A stretch of DNA of 64,000 bases from Psoroptes ovis (taxonomy: Eukaryota > Arthropoda > Arachnida > Sarcoptiformes > Psoroptidae): contig PQWQ01000014.1 in assembly GCA_002943765.1 (NCBI GenBank), positions 1,178,001 through 1,242,000 on the forward strand, written 5' to 3'. Under the pieces are notes generated by a model. The model was given only the letters and a program-made list of their open reading frames with translations, was not told the DNA's origin and searched no databases. Shown piece after piece: positions 25,121 through 37,453 of this stretch. The stretch's first letter is position 1, and each line of letters begins with the position of its first letter. The translations under genes and the position numbers were made by a program.

Positions 25121-25769
25121 ATAATCGATAATATAATGAATGTTCATCGAACAAAACATTATTGATTTATATGGAAAAGAAATACACTTATTTTCATTAT
25201 TATTATTATAATGATTAGGATAATAATCAAACATCGAAAAACTTTATTTTTCATAGATTCAGAACAACTAGAAAGCTAGAATGACTGACAAAATTTGATT
25301 AATTTTTTGAATTGATCGTGTGTGTGTGTGTGTGTGTGTATTTGTCACACAAAAATTTTCCAGTATTTTTTTTTCTCGTAAATATCTTTAAGCTACATTC
25401 ATTATAATGTTACCTGAAGCTCTTTTTCTTGCTATTCTTGCCATTCATTCATTCATTTTTCACTTAGGTAACTAAAATGATTTATTTATTTCACGGTGAA
25501 AATAAATAAAAATTTTGTTTTTCTGGGAACAAAATACCAAGACAAATGCCTTTGAAAAAACAAGTCAAAAATGTAGAAATTTTGTATTTGTGGATGGAAA
25601 AACTACGGAAAAAATTACAAATTTCATCAATGACAAATCGATGTATTGTTCTGCTCTATGCATGTAATATCTATGTATTCCATTATCAAAGATATCAAAA
25701 AAATATCAAACGAATATTTTGTGCATGTATATCGCACCGAACAAGCAACCAACGAGAATCGGTTTGCTA

Positions 25770-25849
25770 TCGGATTGTCCGAAAAGTTTTTGCCAATTTT
25801 CACATGTTCTTCAATTGATAAATCGGCAAAAACTTTCCGGACAATCCAA
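25770..25849. mobile_element. 80-bp TA-flanked palindromic MITE, subfamily B-like
   Basis: It starts TCGGATTGTCCGAAAAGTTT and ends TTTCCGGACAATCCAA, with TA on both sides; length 80 bp. The interior contains GCCAATTTTCA, shared with the copy at 26509 and, on the other strand, with that at 61606. Overlapping short open frames of about 90 codons run through it, but they are translations of the repeat and its flanks. Confidence 0.85.
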
Positions 25850-26508
25850 TATATTCGTTATATTTTTTCTGGTAGTTTTTTTTTTGTTTCGTCAAAAAAA
25901 TGTGCTTCATGTGAATAATGATGCTTTGACGCTCACAAACATTTCGGATGCTTTCCAAAATGTTCTTTTGTTTGGAGAATGTGTTTCATTCGAATGAGTT
26001 CCAAAACCATGATGATGATGATGATGATGGGAAGAAATGTAAAAAAAAATGAAAATGAAAATGTAATAAATTTTGTAAACATCATACACACATAAACCAT
26101 AATTCATTTATTGAATAGACATTCTTTCATTGAATTGAATTGAATTGAATTGTTTTAATATTATTTTATTTTTTATGCATTTTATTCTATTCATATATTT
26201 GTTTCAGAATTATAAATCACACAAATGAATGAATGAAATGAATGAAATACAAAACCCTTTTATGAATATTATTATTTTACATCACAAATTGCCGTTATTG
26301 CACTCGATGATAATTGATAGTGCAAAAAATAAAATAAAAAAAGTTTGAGAAAATATTCGAGGAGAAAAAAGACCGAAAAAAGGAAATTTTCTCGCTCTCT
26401 CTCTCTCTCTCTTCCACTTCTCTCCTTTTCTTCCCTGTTAATGATGATGCTAAATATTTAATTATAAAGGCATATCACCACTTTGAATATGAATGTATTC
26501 AATATATT

Positions 26509-26590
26509 AGTGATTGTCCGGAAAGTTTCGGCCAATTTTCATGAGCAACTCTATAGTGATTAAGCGTAATGAACTTTTCGGACAGCCTTT
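26509..26590. mobile_element. Degenerate palindromic MITE, subfamily B
   Basis: The arms GATTGTCCGGAAAGTTTCGG and the inverted CTTTTCGGACAGCC are clear, but the outermost bases have decayed, no TA duplication remains, and the alignable length is about 82 bp. The interior CCAATTTTCATGAGCAACTC matches the reverse complement of the copy at 61606 almost throughout. Confidence 0.75.
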
Positions 26591-27427
26591 GAATATATGT
26601 AAGCATAAATTTTTCAAATTTTTTCGTTTCTACACATTCAATTTTACATTAATCTATTTTTAATTTATAAATAATTTCATTTCATATTTTTCTCTTCGTA
26701 GAATGAATGAATGAATGAATGAGAATACTTTCTCTGTGTGTTTTTTTTTTCGTCGGAAAAATTTGAATAAACAAATGGCATTTTAAATTTTCAAAATTTT
26801 AAAATTCCAAATTTAAAATTTAAAATTGAAAAAAGCACAGAAATTTTCGTTCAAAAAAAATTAAATTTATGAATAAAAAAAATCAAATTGAAACAAATTC
26901 ATTTTGGAAAAGTTTTACTTTTTTATTTCGAATAATTTCATTATTTTTCTATGGCCAAAAAAAATGCTAATAAAATATATCTGAATGAAAATATGAAATA
27001 TAAAAATGTAAAATTAATTGAATTAAACTCGGAGATACAAATAGAAAATGCATAAATTGCATCAAGCAAAAAATATGAATAAATTGCCATAAATTATTAT
27101 AAATAAATAAATAATCAAACAATGAAATTGTAATAATGTCAATTTAATGACAAAAACGAATAAATGAACGAACGAAAAATTGAATAAATGGATAAATAAA
27201 TATATAACTGAATAAATAAATATGAATAAATTGAATCCATTTATTCATAATTCTTCAACAACTGAAATGTAGTCGTCGTTTAAGTTGATTATTGATTTTT
27301 TTTTCAAAATACAATACATACAAAATCAATACGCAAACACACACACACACAACAACAACAACAGAAGAAGAAAAAAAAATCTGAGAAATTCAAGAAATCT
27401 TAAGGAAAATATGAATAATACAGTAGT

Positions 27428-27458
27428 AATATTTATTATTTAATAAATAATAAATATT
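27428..27458. other. Perfect 31-bp AT palindrome
   Basis: Two 15-nt arms, AATATTTATTATTTA and its exact reverse complement, surround one central base. Only A and T are used. It is probably a product of AT simple-sequence evolution, but it is cruciform-prone. Confidence 0.55.
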
Positions 27459-28153
27459 TCTTCAAATACAAAATGGAAAAATGGAAAATGGTGAAATAAA
27501 CTTTTGATCATATTATTGTTATTGTTATTACTATGATTATTATGATTTGATTATAGACAAATAATTCAGGCATAAATTCTTTCCGAAAAAAAAAAAAAAA
27601 AATGCAGCAAGTTTCACTTCATTTCAATTCTGCAAGTGAATGGACAATTATTGTTGATTGAATCAGAATAGCTTCTTCATCATTCATTCATTCATTCATT
27701 CATATATTTATGGTATTTCGATTTATGTTTTCTTCGGAAAAATAAATAAATGAAAAATCTATTTCATAGATTTTAGATTGGTATATGTATGTGTATGTAT
27801 GTGTGTGTGTGTATCAATAATATATAAAAAAATAATGATCTGTACAATCGAAAAAAATGGAAATAAAATGAAAATAAAAATAAAATAAATAATTACATTT
27901 GCATTGCTTTGCAGATTTGTTTGCCAAAACAATATTATATACAAACACAGTTAGTTGTACCGATGTACTGCAAATAACTACACAAGTACCAGTGGAATAT
28001 GTGGAAACTCAACAAAAACAAAAAAAAAAATGAAACTTTAAATGTGATTTACATCATACAGAAAATTGGAAAATGAAGAATGAATGAAAAAAAAGGAAAA
28101 ACAAAAAATTGTAAATACAAATCTACACACACACACACATATACACCATGCTT

Positions 28154-28155
<2 letters not shown>

Positions 28156-28184
<29 letters not shown>
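28156..28184. repeat. Poly-A run of 29
   Basis: An uninterrupted run of A about 20 bp after a CA repeat. No retroposon body or target-site duplication is visible next to it. Confidence 0.9.
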
Positions 28185-31100
28185 CATCAATTATTATTCG
28201 AGGTTTATAGCATCTTATAGCATTTGATAATATAAATAATAATAATGATAAATGAATGAAATGAATAAACAAACACACACACACATACATCCAAAACTGT
28301 GCAAAACATCAGAAAACAACAATAAAAACAATAATTTTTTGAAACAATATAGATTTTCTTTACTTTCATCTTTTCAATGACTATACTTTTCATTTATTAT
28401 TAATATATTGGATACGCGTATAGCTTTACAAAAGAATAACTCTTATATATATATATATAAATGAATGAATGAATGAATGAATCAAAAGAAAAATCAAAAG
28501 AAAAAAAAATGTTTCATAGTTAGTTTTTTGAATATAAGTTGAAATGCATCGATGAATAATAAAGAATGAATGAATGAATGAGTTGAATTGAATTGAATTG
28601 AATGAATGAATTCTGGATAAATTTTGAATTAATTCAAAGATGAATTTTCCAATCATTGAATTCATGATCAATGAGAAAAGCAAAAAATCATATTGAAACT
28701 ATTAACAGCAACATCCACAACAGCAAATAACAAACATCAGCAAAAGATAGACAAGCAAGCAATCAATCCATAATAAGTAAATGGGATTTTTTCCCTTTTT
28801 GATATTTTTTTCATTGATCAAAAATAAATAAATAATCGAATCGAATCAATGAAAGTGAAAGTCTCTGAATGAAAATTAATGGGAAACGACAACATCGACA
28901 ACAACAAATGAATTTAAATTATTTTTCTTCAGTATTTTATTATAACTGACTTACTGGCTTTTTCAAGTATACAACAATAATTCTTTCTTTTTCCTTTCGT
29001 TTTATTTTCTTTGGTTCATTTTGATTTCGTTGATTTGAATTGATGATATTTAGTCAGTGGTGTGTTGATGATGGTGATGAACAAACAAACGAATGATGTT
29101 GATGTTGATGATGATAATAAAACGATAATTGTAATAAGAACCACTTCTTCTTTCAATTATTCTTTTTCTTCAACTACTTTTTTATACTTTTTGCACTGAA
29201 AACACTTGCATTTTTTTTTCTCGATGCAATTCACTATTCGAAAAATTGGTACCAGAGAATTTGGTCGGAATCGAAACCAGAAAAAAAAATATATTGAAAA
29301 ACACTACAAAAACCAAATAACCAAAAACCAAACTAAAATATTTCTGAGTTGAATTTTTCAATATAGAAAAAATTGGTTCGTTGGTTGGTTGGTTAGTTGA
29401 ATGAATGAATGAATGAAAAATAAATAAATAAAAAGGCAAAAAGCGAATGTATTCTGCTTTGATATTCATTTTTCATGCGATATTGCTTCTGCTTCCATCA
29501 TCATCTTCATCTTCATCATAGTAATTCAACATTTTTCTTTAAAGAAAAATCGTATTTTGGATCGAAAAAATGAAAATAAAATAATCATTGTCATTGTCGT
29601 CTTAATCATCATCATCATCATCATCATCGTCATCTTCAACTTGAAAGTTGTCGATAGTTTTGTCTTCTTCATTCATTCAAATTCTTTTGATGTTTTCGAA
29701 ATTGTTATGTTCTGAATTTTATTATATTATTTCTATTCATATTTATATGTATGTTCAGCCATACGCTAAATATATCTTTATTTATTTTGAGATTCACATT
29801 TTAGCAAAATGTTACACACACACACACACACGGAAAACAAAAAAATCGATTCAAATCTTCAGAAATTGTTCAAATTAACTTTTTTTATGTTTTTGAAAAT
29901 TTTTTTTTTTTCATTTGAATTCTTCTCGCATGATGAAAAGAGTAGTTTCAAATATTGATTGTGACCTTTGATTTGGCTCGATTTTCAATCGAGAAGTCAA
30001 AAAAAAAAAAAATCCAATTTATTCAGGCATTATTTTATTTTATTTTATTTTATTTTTTTTGCTTTTGGCACAATTTAATAATCATTTTTTTTTTTTTGGT
30101 TGTGTTTCATCTTCAATTCTATTATTACTGAATTCGTCATAAATTGAAACTTTTTACTTTGAAAATTGATCCTTGATCAAGTGATTTTCATTATTTTTTT
30201 TTTCTTCGTCTAATCATTTTCCATTGCTTCAAATATGAACTTTATTCAAATAATATAATTTACTATTATTCATCGATGAATAAAAAATAATTGTGATTTT
30301 CATTTTTACCATTTTTTTCATCAATTGACGAAATCAATTTGAATGAATATGTAATTTGATCTAAAGAAAAATTATAATTTTTCACCATTATTTCCTCGAG
30401 TTGACCATTGATTCAATGTCGCTGTCTGGCTTCTTCGTATAATTTCTTCGATCGACATTTTCTTTTCGACATTATATCGATTATCTTCTAAATGCATTTC
30501 GCAAATTCAAAATTGTCAATAATTAATCATCATTATCACCATAATCAGTGTTTTATTATCAATGATTCGTTTCAATACAAAATCTGCATCGTTTCATTGT
30601 ATCGATCCGACAATTTTACAATCAGAATATTAGAAGAATTAAGAAAATAACAAGCAAAAACAACAACAATTCTTTCAAAAATTGCTTCATTTTGCTGATT
30701 TAAGCGAAAAAAAGCGAATAAATACATGAATTGTCATTTGAAAATTTGAATTCAACAAAAATTTGAATTTCGATAATCTGCATTATATCGAACACACATG
30801 AATCGATTGTAATGTGTGAATGATAAATGTGTCAAAATTTTATTCGGGAAACAAATAAATATGTTCAAATATTTGTTTCACGATTGAAAAATATAATTTT
30901 TGAAAAATTATTCATGTTTCAATTATCTTCGGAAAAAAAACACATTTTAAATAAAATAAATTTTCGTCAAAATATACAACGAGTTATGAGACAATATAAT
31001 TCTATGGAAATTGCAATTATTTTATTTTGAATTTCAATTTCGGTGTGTTGAAACAAATGAAATTGTAAAAAAAAAATTGAATTAAAATCAAAACACATTC

Positions 31101-31467
31101 ATCATTTCGAAATATTCATCTAAATTTCAATGTTTGTTGTTTGCACGAGAGAAAATAAAGTTATAAAAATTGGCCGCTTTTGAAATTTTGAAAATTTTAA
31201 ATTTTGAAAATTTCGAAAAATCAAAAATGCAAATCAACTTTCACAGCTTGTTCATTATTCAACTCTTTGAATTTTCAATTGTTTTTTTTTTTGCACCTAT
31301 TGTTATTCATCAACAAATATACCTGAACAATAACTACCCTCTAATTTATTCATAGAAAACAGCATTCGCCAATTGTCATTTGGAGAAAATAAATAAATAA
31401 ATAAATGAATTAAATTTGTAAATTTTTCAAATAATAATAATGATTGTATTTGAATTTTTTGTGTATT

Positions 31468-31469
<2 letters not shown>

Positions 31470-31498
<29 letters not shown>

Positions 31499-31508
31499 CA
31501 ACAACAAA
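31470..31508. repeat. CAG/CAA trinucleotide tract
   Basis: About four CAG followed by about seven CAA repeats. It lies in the desert, and neither strand gives a supported exon around it, so it is taken as a microsatellite rather than a poly-Gln codon run. Confidence 0.8.
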
Positions 31509-32980
31509 AATGCATATCAACACGAATGAATAATAAATGATGAAGAAAAAACGAAAGAAAAAGAATTGAAATTTCAGAAAATAAGAAGATGCTACATACT
31601 TTGAAATATTCAGATGAATTTTCAATTTGTGAATTTTGAATGTATATTCGTGTTGCCATTCTTGAGAAAATTTAATTTCAATGCACTTCAATTGAAATTC
31701 ACTTCAATTTTTTCAATATTTTTGTTTGTTTATTTTTCAATTCACTTCACTATCAAATAATAATTGAAACATATATATATATAGAGCCTTCATTTTTCAT
31801 TTTTTCGGTTTCTCGGTGAATCTCAAATGAAATTCAACTGAAATTTAAAAAAAATTTTTTTTTCAAATTGAAAGTGTATCGATCAATATTTATAAACATT
31901 TTCATGTTATTATTTTTATTATTAAACTATATCATTTTGAATCTTAGTCAATTTATAAAGTTATTTGGAAAATATACATGTTTGAAATTGAAAAACATCA
32001 TTTCATCATCATCATCATATAATTTAATTTGATTTGACTGTTTGTTTGTTTGTTGAATAAATCAAAAAATTTTTCTTTTTTGTGTGTATTGTTAGTGTGT
32101 TTGTCTGTGTGTATATTTGTTCATGTGTTGTTTATGTGTTGTATATACAAAAATAAACAACAAACAGTATTTTCAAATCAGTCAGAGTTCAAAATTAAAA
32201 TTTTGAACAATTTCAATAAACAAACAAACAAACAACAAACGGAAAATGAAAGAGGAAAATGTAATAATACGGGTCTGAATTTTTGATATTTTCAAATAAA
32301 ATTATTTGGAATCAAATAAACAAATATATATTGAAATTATTCCAGTAAAGAATCAGCTCAAAATGTTCAAAATCATTTTGACCAAATAATAATGATAATA
32401 ATAATGGCTTCCATAGTGATTATCTGCGATCACTGAAAAACATCATTTTATTAATCAAAATTATATTAGATTTTTTCCTTTTTCTGCTTTGGAAATAAAA
32501 TAAATATTGAATTTTGGAACATTTGATTCAAATATAAAAATGAAATAAAGCCATTTACATTAAAATTATTATTATTATTATCATAATCGTCATTATCATT
32601 ATCATAATAATCATTCAACCATTGTGATTGATTAATTCAAGACTATTAATAATAATAATAATAATTACAAAAATTACAAAATTGACTTGTTTTCCGTTTT
32701 TTTTTTTTTTGTTCAGCATTAAAACACATTATGATGATAGATATTATAGCTGTGTATATTTTATAATTTTCATCTATCTAACATTTTTTCAACGTCTTAT
32801 ATCAATGCCATTAACAAATTTTCTTAATTTTTTTTGTTGTTGTTGTTGTTCGATATTTAAGAATGAACATTTATATATTTTGGAACTATACACTTGAATG
32901 AATGAATGAATGAATGAACGAATGAAATAGATGAAATAAATAAATGAAAAATAATACAGAATTAAATTCTTAAAAAAAAT

Positions 32981-34808
32981 ATGGATTATATAAGACAATT
33001 TGATATACGTCTTGAAAAAGAAATGTATTATCCGGGCGAATGTTTAGCCGGACATGTTATATTGAATACTGTTGAAAATTTTAAATTGAAAGGTTTGTTT
33101 ATTTTGGTATTATTTTGGTATTAGTTTTTTTAGAAGATTAACATTTTGTTTGATTTTAATTTGTAATGACATTTATTTATTTTTCAATTATTTTTTTTCT
33201 GGAATTAAAAAATTTTCTGCAAAAATGAAATTAAATTAAAGCAATTCGTGTTATATTACGAGGAAAAGCACAAGCCGAATGGAAAGTAATTGTTAGTGGT
33301 GATCGTCGTACAGTCAAAGATGATCAAATATTTATCGATGATCGTTGTACAATATGGGGTAAAGGCATGTATATGAGAAAAAAAAAATGATAGAGATTGT
33401 GAAATTTTCATCATTATTTTTAATGGGTTTATTTAATATCATAATCATCGCATAGATGGTGAAACTGGTGTACTGACTAGAGGACAACATTCATTTGCTT
33501 TTAAATTTCAATTGCCCGAAAGTTGTCTTCCCTGCAGTTTCGAATCGAAACCATGTCAAATTAGATATTATGTAAAAGTAACCATTGACATACCGTATGC
33601 ATCACCACCGCAAGGAATGAAATATTTTACAATTATTGGACCGCACATTGATTGCATGGATGAACAATATTTGGTATAATGTTTCAAATTTAAAAATGTT
33701 TCTAATTTTATGATGAATAAATAATTTTTTTTTTCAACAATTAGAAACCACTTGTTGGCCGTGATAGACGATCAATTTGTTGTCTTTGTTGCCGTCATGG
33801 CATTGTTAGTTTAAAAGCCTTTCTAGAACGTTCAGGTTATTGTTGTGGTGAAAGTATACGAATGAAAGCTGAAATTGATAATCAAAGTGAAGAAATTGTT
33901 CGTCTAAGATTGAAATTAGTTCAAGTTTGTATTCCAAAATAATTTTTCTGTGGATTTTTTCAAATTAATGTAATAATCATCCATTGAAATAGCATGTAAA
34001 TTATTCAATTGAACGTGGTGTATTAGGATTAAGTAAAGAATTGACACATACCGTATTAGAATATTTAGGTGAAGATGTTCATCCATCGCAAAAATTTCGA
34101 TTCGATAGCACTGATAGCTTAGTTGTGCCTGTAATGCCACCATCATTGTTAAATATATGTAAATTATTACAAATTTATTACATTTTGACAGTAAGTTTTT
34201 GATTGAAAAAAAAATTAATTATTGATGATTCTAATGAAATCAAATGATTATAAATTGGTTATTAATTATTAAAGGTTTGGATCGAAATGGAAAAATCCAA
34301 TGATGATCTACATATTAATTTTCCACTTACCATTGCTACATGCCCATTTAGGATACCAAATTCAAATAAACAGCCAATCATTGATTATGGTATGTTAGTT
34401 GATTAGCTGGAAATATTTTTTTAAATTTTTCTTCAATGTTCGTCAATAGATGTATGTTGTGATCATGTGGAAGGCGGTCAATATATTGGACCAGAATTTC
34501 AATTAGGTCAAGTATATGATGGATCATTGGGAATGGAAGAAGGCGAAACGATAGTTCTTTATCGTCCTGTTTATGTATGTGTTCGAAAATCTAGTCATTT
34601 ACAACAGCAACAACAACAACAACAACAAACAAAATCATCGACGACAGCAGCAGCAGCAACTGCATCATCATCATCAGTTCAACAACAATTTTACAATGTA
34701 AAACAACCAAAAAAATTACATCAAAATGAATCATCATCAAAACAATCAATTAATAATGAGCTTATGAACAATTATGGTGATCGTCCAGGACCAAGTCGTC
34801 ATTGTTAG
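32981..34808 (+). CDS. Arrestin domain-containing (alpha-arrestin) protein
   Basis: Seven exons: 32981-33092, 33242-33358, 33456-33673, 33745-33924, 33993-34190, 34275-34389 and 34450-34808. The introns are 60-149 nt with GT-AG borders and all phases fit, giving 432 residues. The N-terminal arrestin fold starts 'FDIRLEKEMYYPGECLAGHV' and continues with 'AIRVILRGKAQAEW', 'GQHSFAFKFQLPESCLP' and 'CQIRYYVKVTID'. The C-terminal arrestin fold includes a Cys-rich 'RRSICCLCCRHG' stretch and 'SGYCCGESIRMKAEIDNQS'. The tail is Gln/Ser/Ala-rich. Alpha-arrestins are cytosolic adaptors that usually recruit NEDD4-type ubiquitin ligases through PPxY motifs to membrane cargo. I see no PPxY here, so that function is uncertain. 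A poly(A) signal AATAAA lies near 34816. The start is the first ATG, matching the family N-terminus. Confidence 0.92.
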
Positions 34809-34974
34809 CTTCATTCAATAAATGGTTATGTTTCAATTTTGTTGTTGTAATTATTATTCACATCAATATGTTTAAATCATCGTGTAAATCAAAAAAAAAA
34901 AAAAAAAAAAAAATTCATTTTTGTTTTTTCTTCATTTATTCATATCACAACACATTTTGTTAATTAAAATGCAA

Positions 34975-35418
34975 TCATTCAAATTTTGAATTCAACATTT
35001 TTAGATAATATTCCAATTTTTTATTCATTCGTGTAAACATTTGTTTTTCACCATTTTTCATCAATTGATCGATTTGAGCTTCATTGAAATTACATAAACC
35101 AGATAACATTGTTGCAATTGTTTCATAATCGTAGCTGATTGCAAAATATTTTTCATTATTTATTTTGTTATTATTAGCGATTGAACGATCAAAACTATCG
35201 TTGAGAAATGATAATGTTGATATATTCAATGTTGCATCCATTTCTTGTTGTTGAATTAATTGTTGCAATTTTGGCAATAATGAATTGAATTTTTCCATCG
35301 TTTGGGTGTATTTATTCAATAAATCCAGATCATCATCATCATCAATTGATGGAGTCATGTCATCATCTTTCACTGGTTGACATAATGATTCAATACGTTT
35401 TTTTAATTCTTCATCCAT
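34975..35418 (-). CDS. Small acidic, helix-rich protein of unknown family
   Basis: A single-exon frame of 147 residues from ATG 35418. The N-terminus is charged (MDEELKKRIESLCQPVK), followed by an Asp run (about 25-31) and then a predicted helical segment, 'LLNKYTQTMEKFNSLLPKLQ'. A second conserved-looking block, 'YDYETIATMLSGLCNFNEAQ', precedes a basic C-terminal helix. The pattern suggests a small coiled-coil subunit of a complex, but I cannot assign a family. It lies tail-to-tail with the arrestin gene (166 bp apart) and head-to-head with TFIIF-alpha (300 bp apart). The non-repetitive second half and the gene spacing argue that it is real. Confidence 0.65.
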   Translation of the reverse strand: MDEELKKRIESLCQPVKDDDMTPSIDDDDDLDLLNKYTQTMEKFNSLLPKLQQLIQQQEMDATLNISTLSFLNDSFDRSIANNNKINNEKYFAISYDYETIATMLSGLCNFNEAQIDQLMKNGEKQMFTRMNKKLEYYLKMLNSKFE

Positions 35419-35718
35419 GTCACCGATTTAGGTTGATAATTAATGTTATAGAAAATAATTGGCGGTTAATTGCTTCATATGGTGCATTGACAGCAAAAAG
35501 TTTGCACATAAACATTGCCTTTAGGGTACGCATGCTCAAATCGTTTTTCAAGCGAAACGTTGTTTATGAATTTCACATCAAATGTTGATTTTGAGTTGAT
35601 TTAATTTTTTTGATTGTGTGGCCAAATAAAGTTAATTTGTAAAGATCATTTGTCATTTGAATTAATTCAGTTTCTAATTTAATTTAATCTATTTGTTTGT
35701 CGAATTTTCATTCGTACA

Positions 35719-37374
35719 ATGTCTGCAGAACAACAAAATGAATTCATAGTTCGTGTGCCGAAGTAAGTCAAGCAAAATTCATTAATTAATGTGATATTTA
35801 TTGTTTTCTTTTTACATGTAGCGATACTAAAAAACAATTTCATGTAATGCGATTCAATTCAGCTTTAAATGTCGATGTGACTAAACTAAAAAATTGTAAA
35901 CTTGAACGTGAATTAATGTTCAAAGAAAATAAAGAACAGCAACAGCAGCAGCAACTACAACAACAGCCAGAAGAAGAACCACCAGAATTTGGTGCCGGGT
36001 CTGAATTTGGTCGTAAAGAAAGAGAAGAGGCGAAAAAACGTAAATACGAAAGACGTAAAATAAAGCAAAATAATTCACCTTGGATCCTAAAAGTCGGCGG
36101 CAAACATGGGAAAAAGTATAGTGATTTCATTCGGTCATAACATAAATAATCACAGTTTCTTTTTTTTCAGATATCGAGGAATACGAGAAGGTGGTGTCAC
36201 CGAAAATGCATCATACTATGTATTTTTTCAAGCATCTGATGGAATGTTCGAAGCATTCCCTGTAAATGAATGGTACAATTTCACACCATTTCAACGTTAT
36301 AAAGCTTTATCAGCAGAAGAAGCTGAAGAAAAATTCATAAAACGCGATCAAATATTAAATTTTTTTCAACTTAGAAATATGGCCAAAACAAAAAGTGAAA
36401 ACGATAAAGATGAGACTGGTAAAAAATCGGAAAGGAAAATGAAAAAAGAATTCAAAGTATCCGATATGGATGATTGGGATATGTCTGATAATGATAATCT
36501 AAGTGGTGATGAATTGGATGATAGTGACGATGATAGTAATACGAAGAAATCAAAAGCCAATAAGGGTAAAAAAGATAAAAAGAAAATTAAAAAAGAAGAA
36601 TCTGATGTGGATGAACCATTAGAAGATAGTGATGAAGGTGATTATGATGATAAAGAAGTTGATTATATGTCTGATGAATCAAGCAGCTCCGAATCGGAAG
36701 AAGAAAAAGTAGATCTGAAAGGTGTTGCTGATGAATCTGCATTACGAGATCTTGTCGTTTCTGAAGACGATGAAGAAGAAGAACAAGATGCTGATAAAAA
36801 GGAAAATCAAGAACAGAATGGTGATGTCAACAATAAATCAACCGAAGCAGATGAAAATAAAGCAATCAAATCTGATAAGAAAAATGATTCGGGTTCAGAA
36901 TCAGATTTTGATTCAGAAAATTCTGATATCGATGAATCTGCAAAGTCAGCTTTACTAATACAACCAACTAAATTATCAGATGAGTCTAAATCATCTGATA
37001 CGTCTTCAAGTGCGAAACGTAAATTAGAAGATTTAAATCATCAGTCATCATCATCATCAAATAAAGAAGATAATTCATCAAATAACAAATCAAATGGATT
37101 GAAATTCAAACATAAGCTAGAGAATCCAATGTCAAGTGAACAATCGATGGCCAAGAAAATGAAAATTCAACATGATAATGGCATCAACGAAGAAGCAGTA
37201 AGACGATATTTAATCAGAAAACCAATGACAGCTGCTGATTTAGTGCAAAAATTTAAAAACAAAACTGCTTGTAAAAAAGAATTACTAGATCAATTAGGTG
37301 AAATTTTACGTAAAATCAATCCAGAAAAACAAAATATAAAAGGGAAAATGTACTTATCTTTGAAGCCAACTTGA
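35719..37374 (+). CDS. GTF2F1: General transcription factor IIF subunit 1 (RAP74)
   Basis: Three exons: 35719-35762, 35822-36115 and 36171-37374. The introns are 59 and 55 nt, and the product is 513 residues (human 517). The N-terminal dimerisation domain is clear: 'FHVMRFNSALNVDVTK', 'SPWILKVGGKHGKKYRGIRE' across the second junction, 'SYYVFFQASDGMFEAFPV' and 'EWYNFTPFQRYKALSAEEAE'. The middle is a long Asp/Glu/Ser/Lys-rich region. The C-terminal winged helix is present ('VRRYLIRKPMTAADLVQKF', 'LGEILRKINPEKQNIKGK'). TFIIF binds RNA polymerase II during initiation, and the winged helix contacts the CTD phosphatase FCP1. A Gln run of about 10 lies in the N-terminal domain loop. AATAAA lies near 37438. 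Identification is firm. Confidence 0.96.
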
Positions 37375-37453
37375 AATCATTTGCATTTTTTTTCTTATTT
37401 AGTCTATTTACCATTTTTTTTCAATTATACAAATACGAATAAAATAATTTCAA

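Larger units (their letters stand above)
13398..32980. other. 19.6-kb gene desert with microsatellites and short inverted-repeat elements
   Basis: I read both strands and found no exon with recognisable homology or convincing splice-framed coding. Open frames here are short and made of microsatellite translations (poly-Ile, poly-His, poly-Asp, or Phe/Tyr/Ile-rich). The region is full of TTCA/TGAA tetranucleotide tracts (for example about 24980-25020, 26700, 28460, 28565, 29400, 32895), ATT/TAA tracts, poly-A runs and CA/GT runs. It contains six TA-associated palindromic elements and several perfect palindromes, listed separately. It may hold UTRs, long introns, regulatory DNA or non-coding RNA that cannot be recognised by eye. 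Confidence 0.6.

Noticed and set aside
25546..25997. Three overlapping frames of about 90 codons
   Set aside because: They run through an 80-bp MITE and its flanks in different frames. Codon content is not protein-like.
28156..28184. Poly-A tail of a non-LTR retroposon
   Set aside because: No reverse-transcriptase, SINE-like body or target duplication precedes it. It follows a CA repeat and looks like plain simple sequence.
29230..29290. GGTTTCGATTCC on the minus strand, similar to a tRNA B box
   Set aside because: It has an extra base relative to the B box, there is no pairing T-stem, and no A box lies at the right distance.
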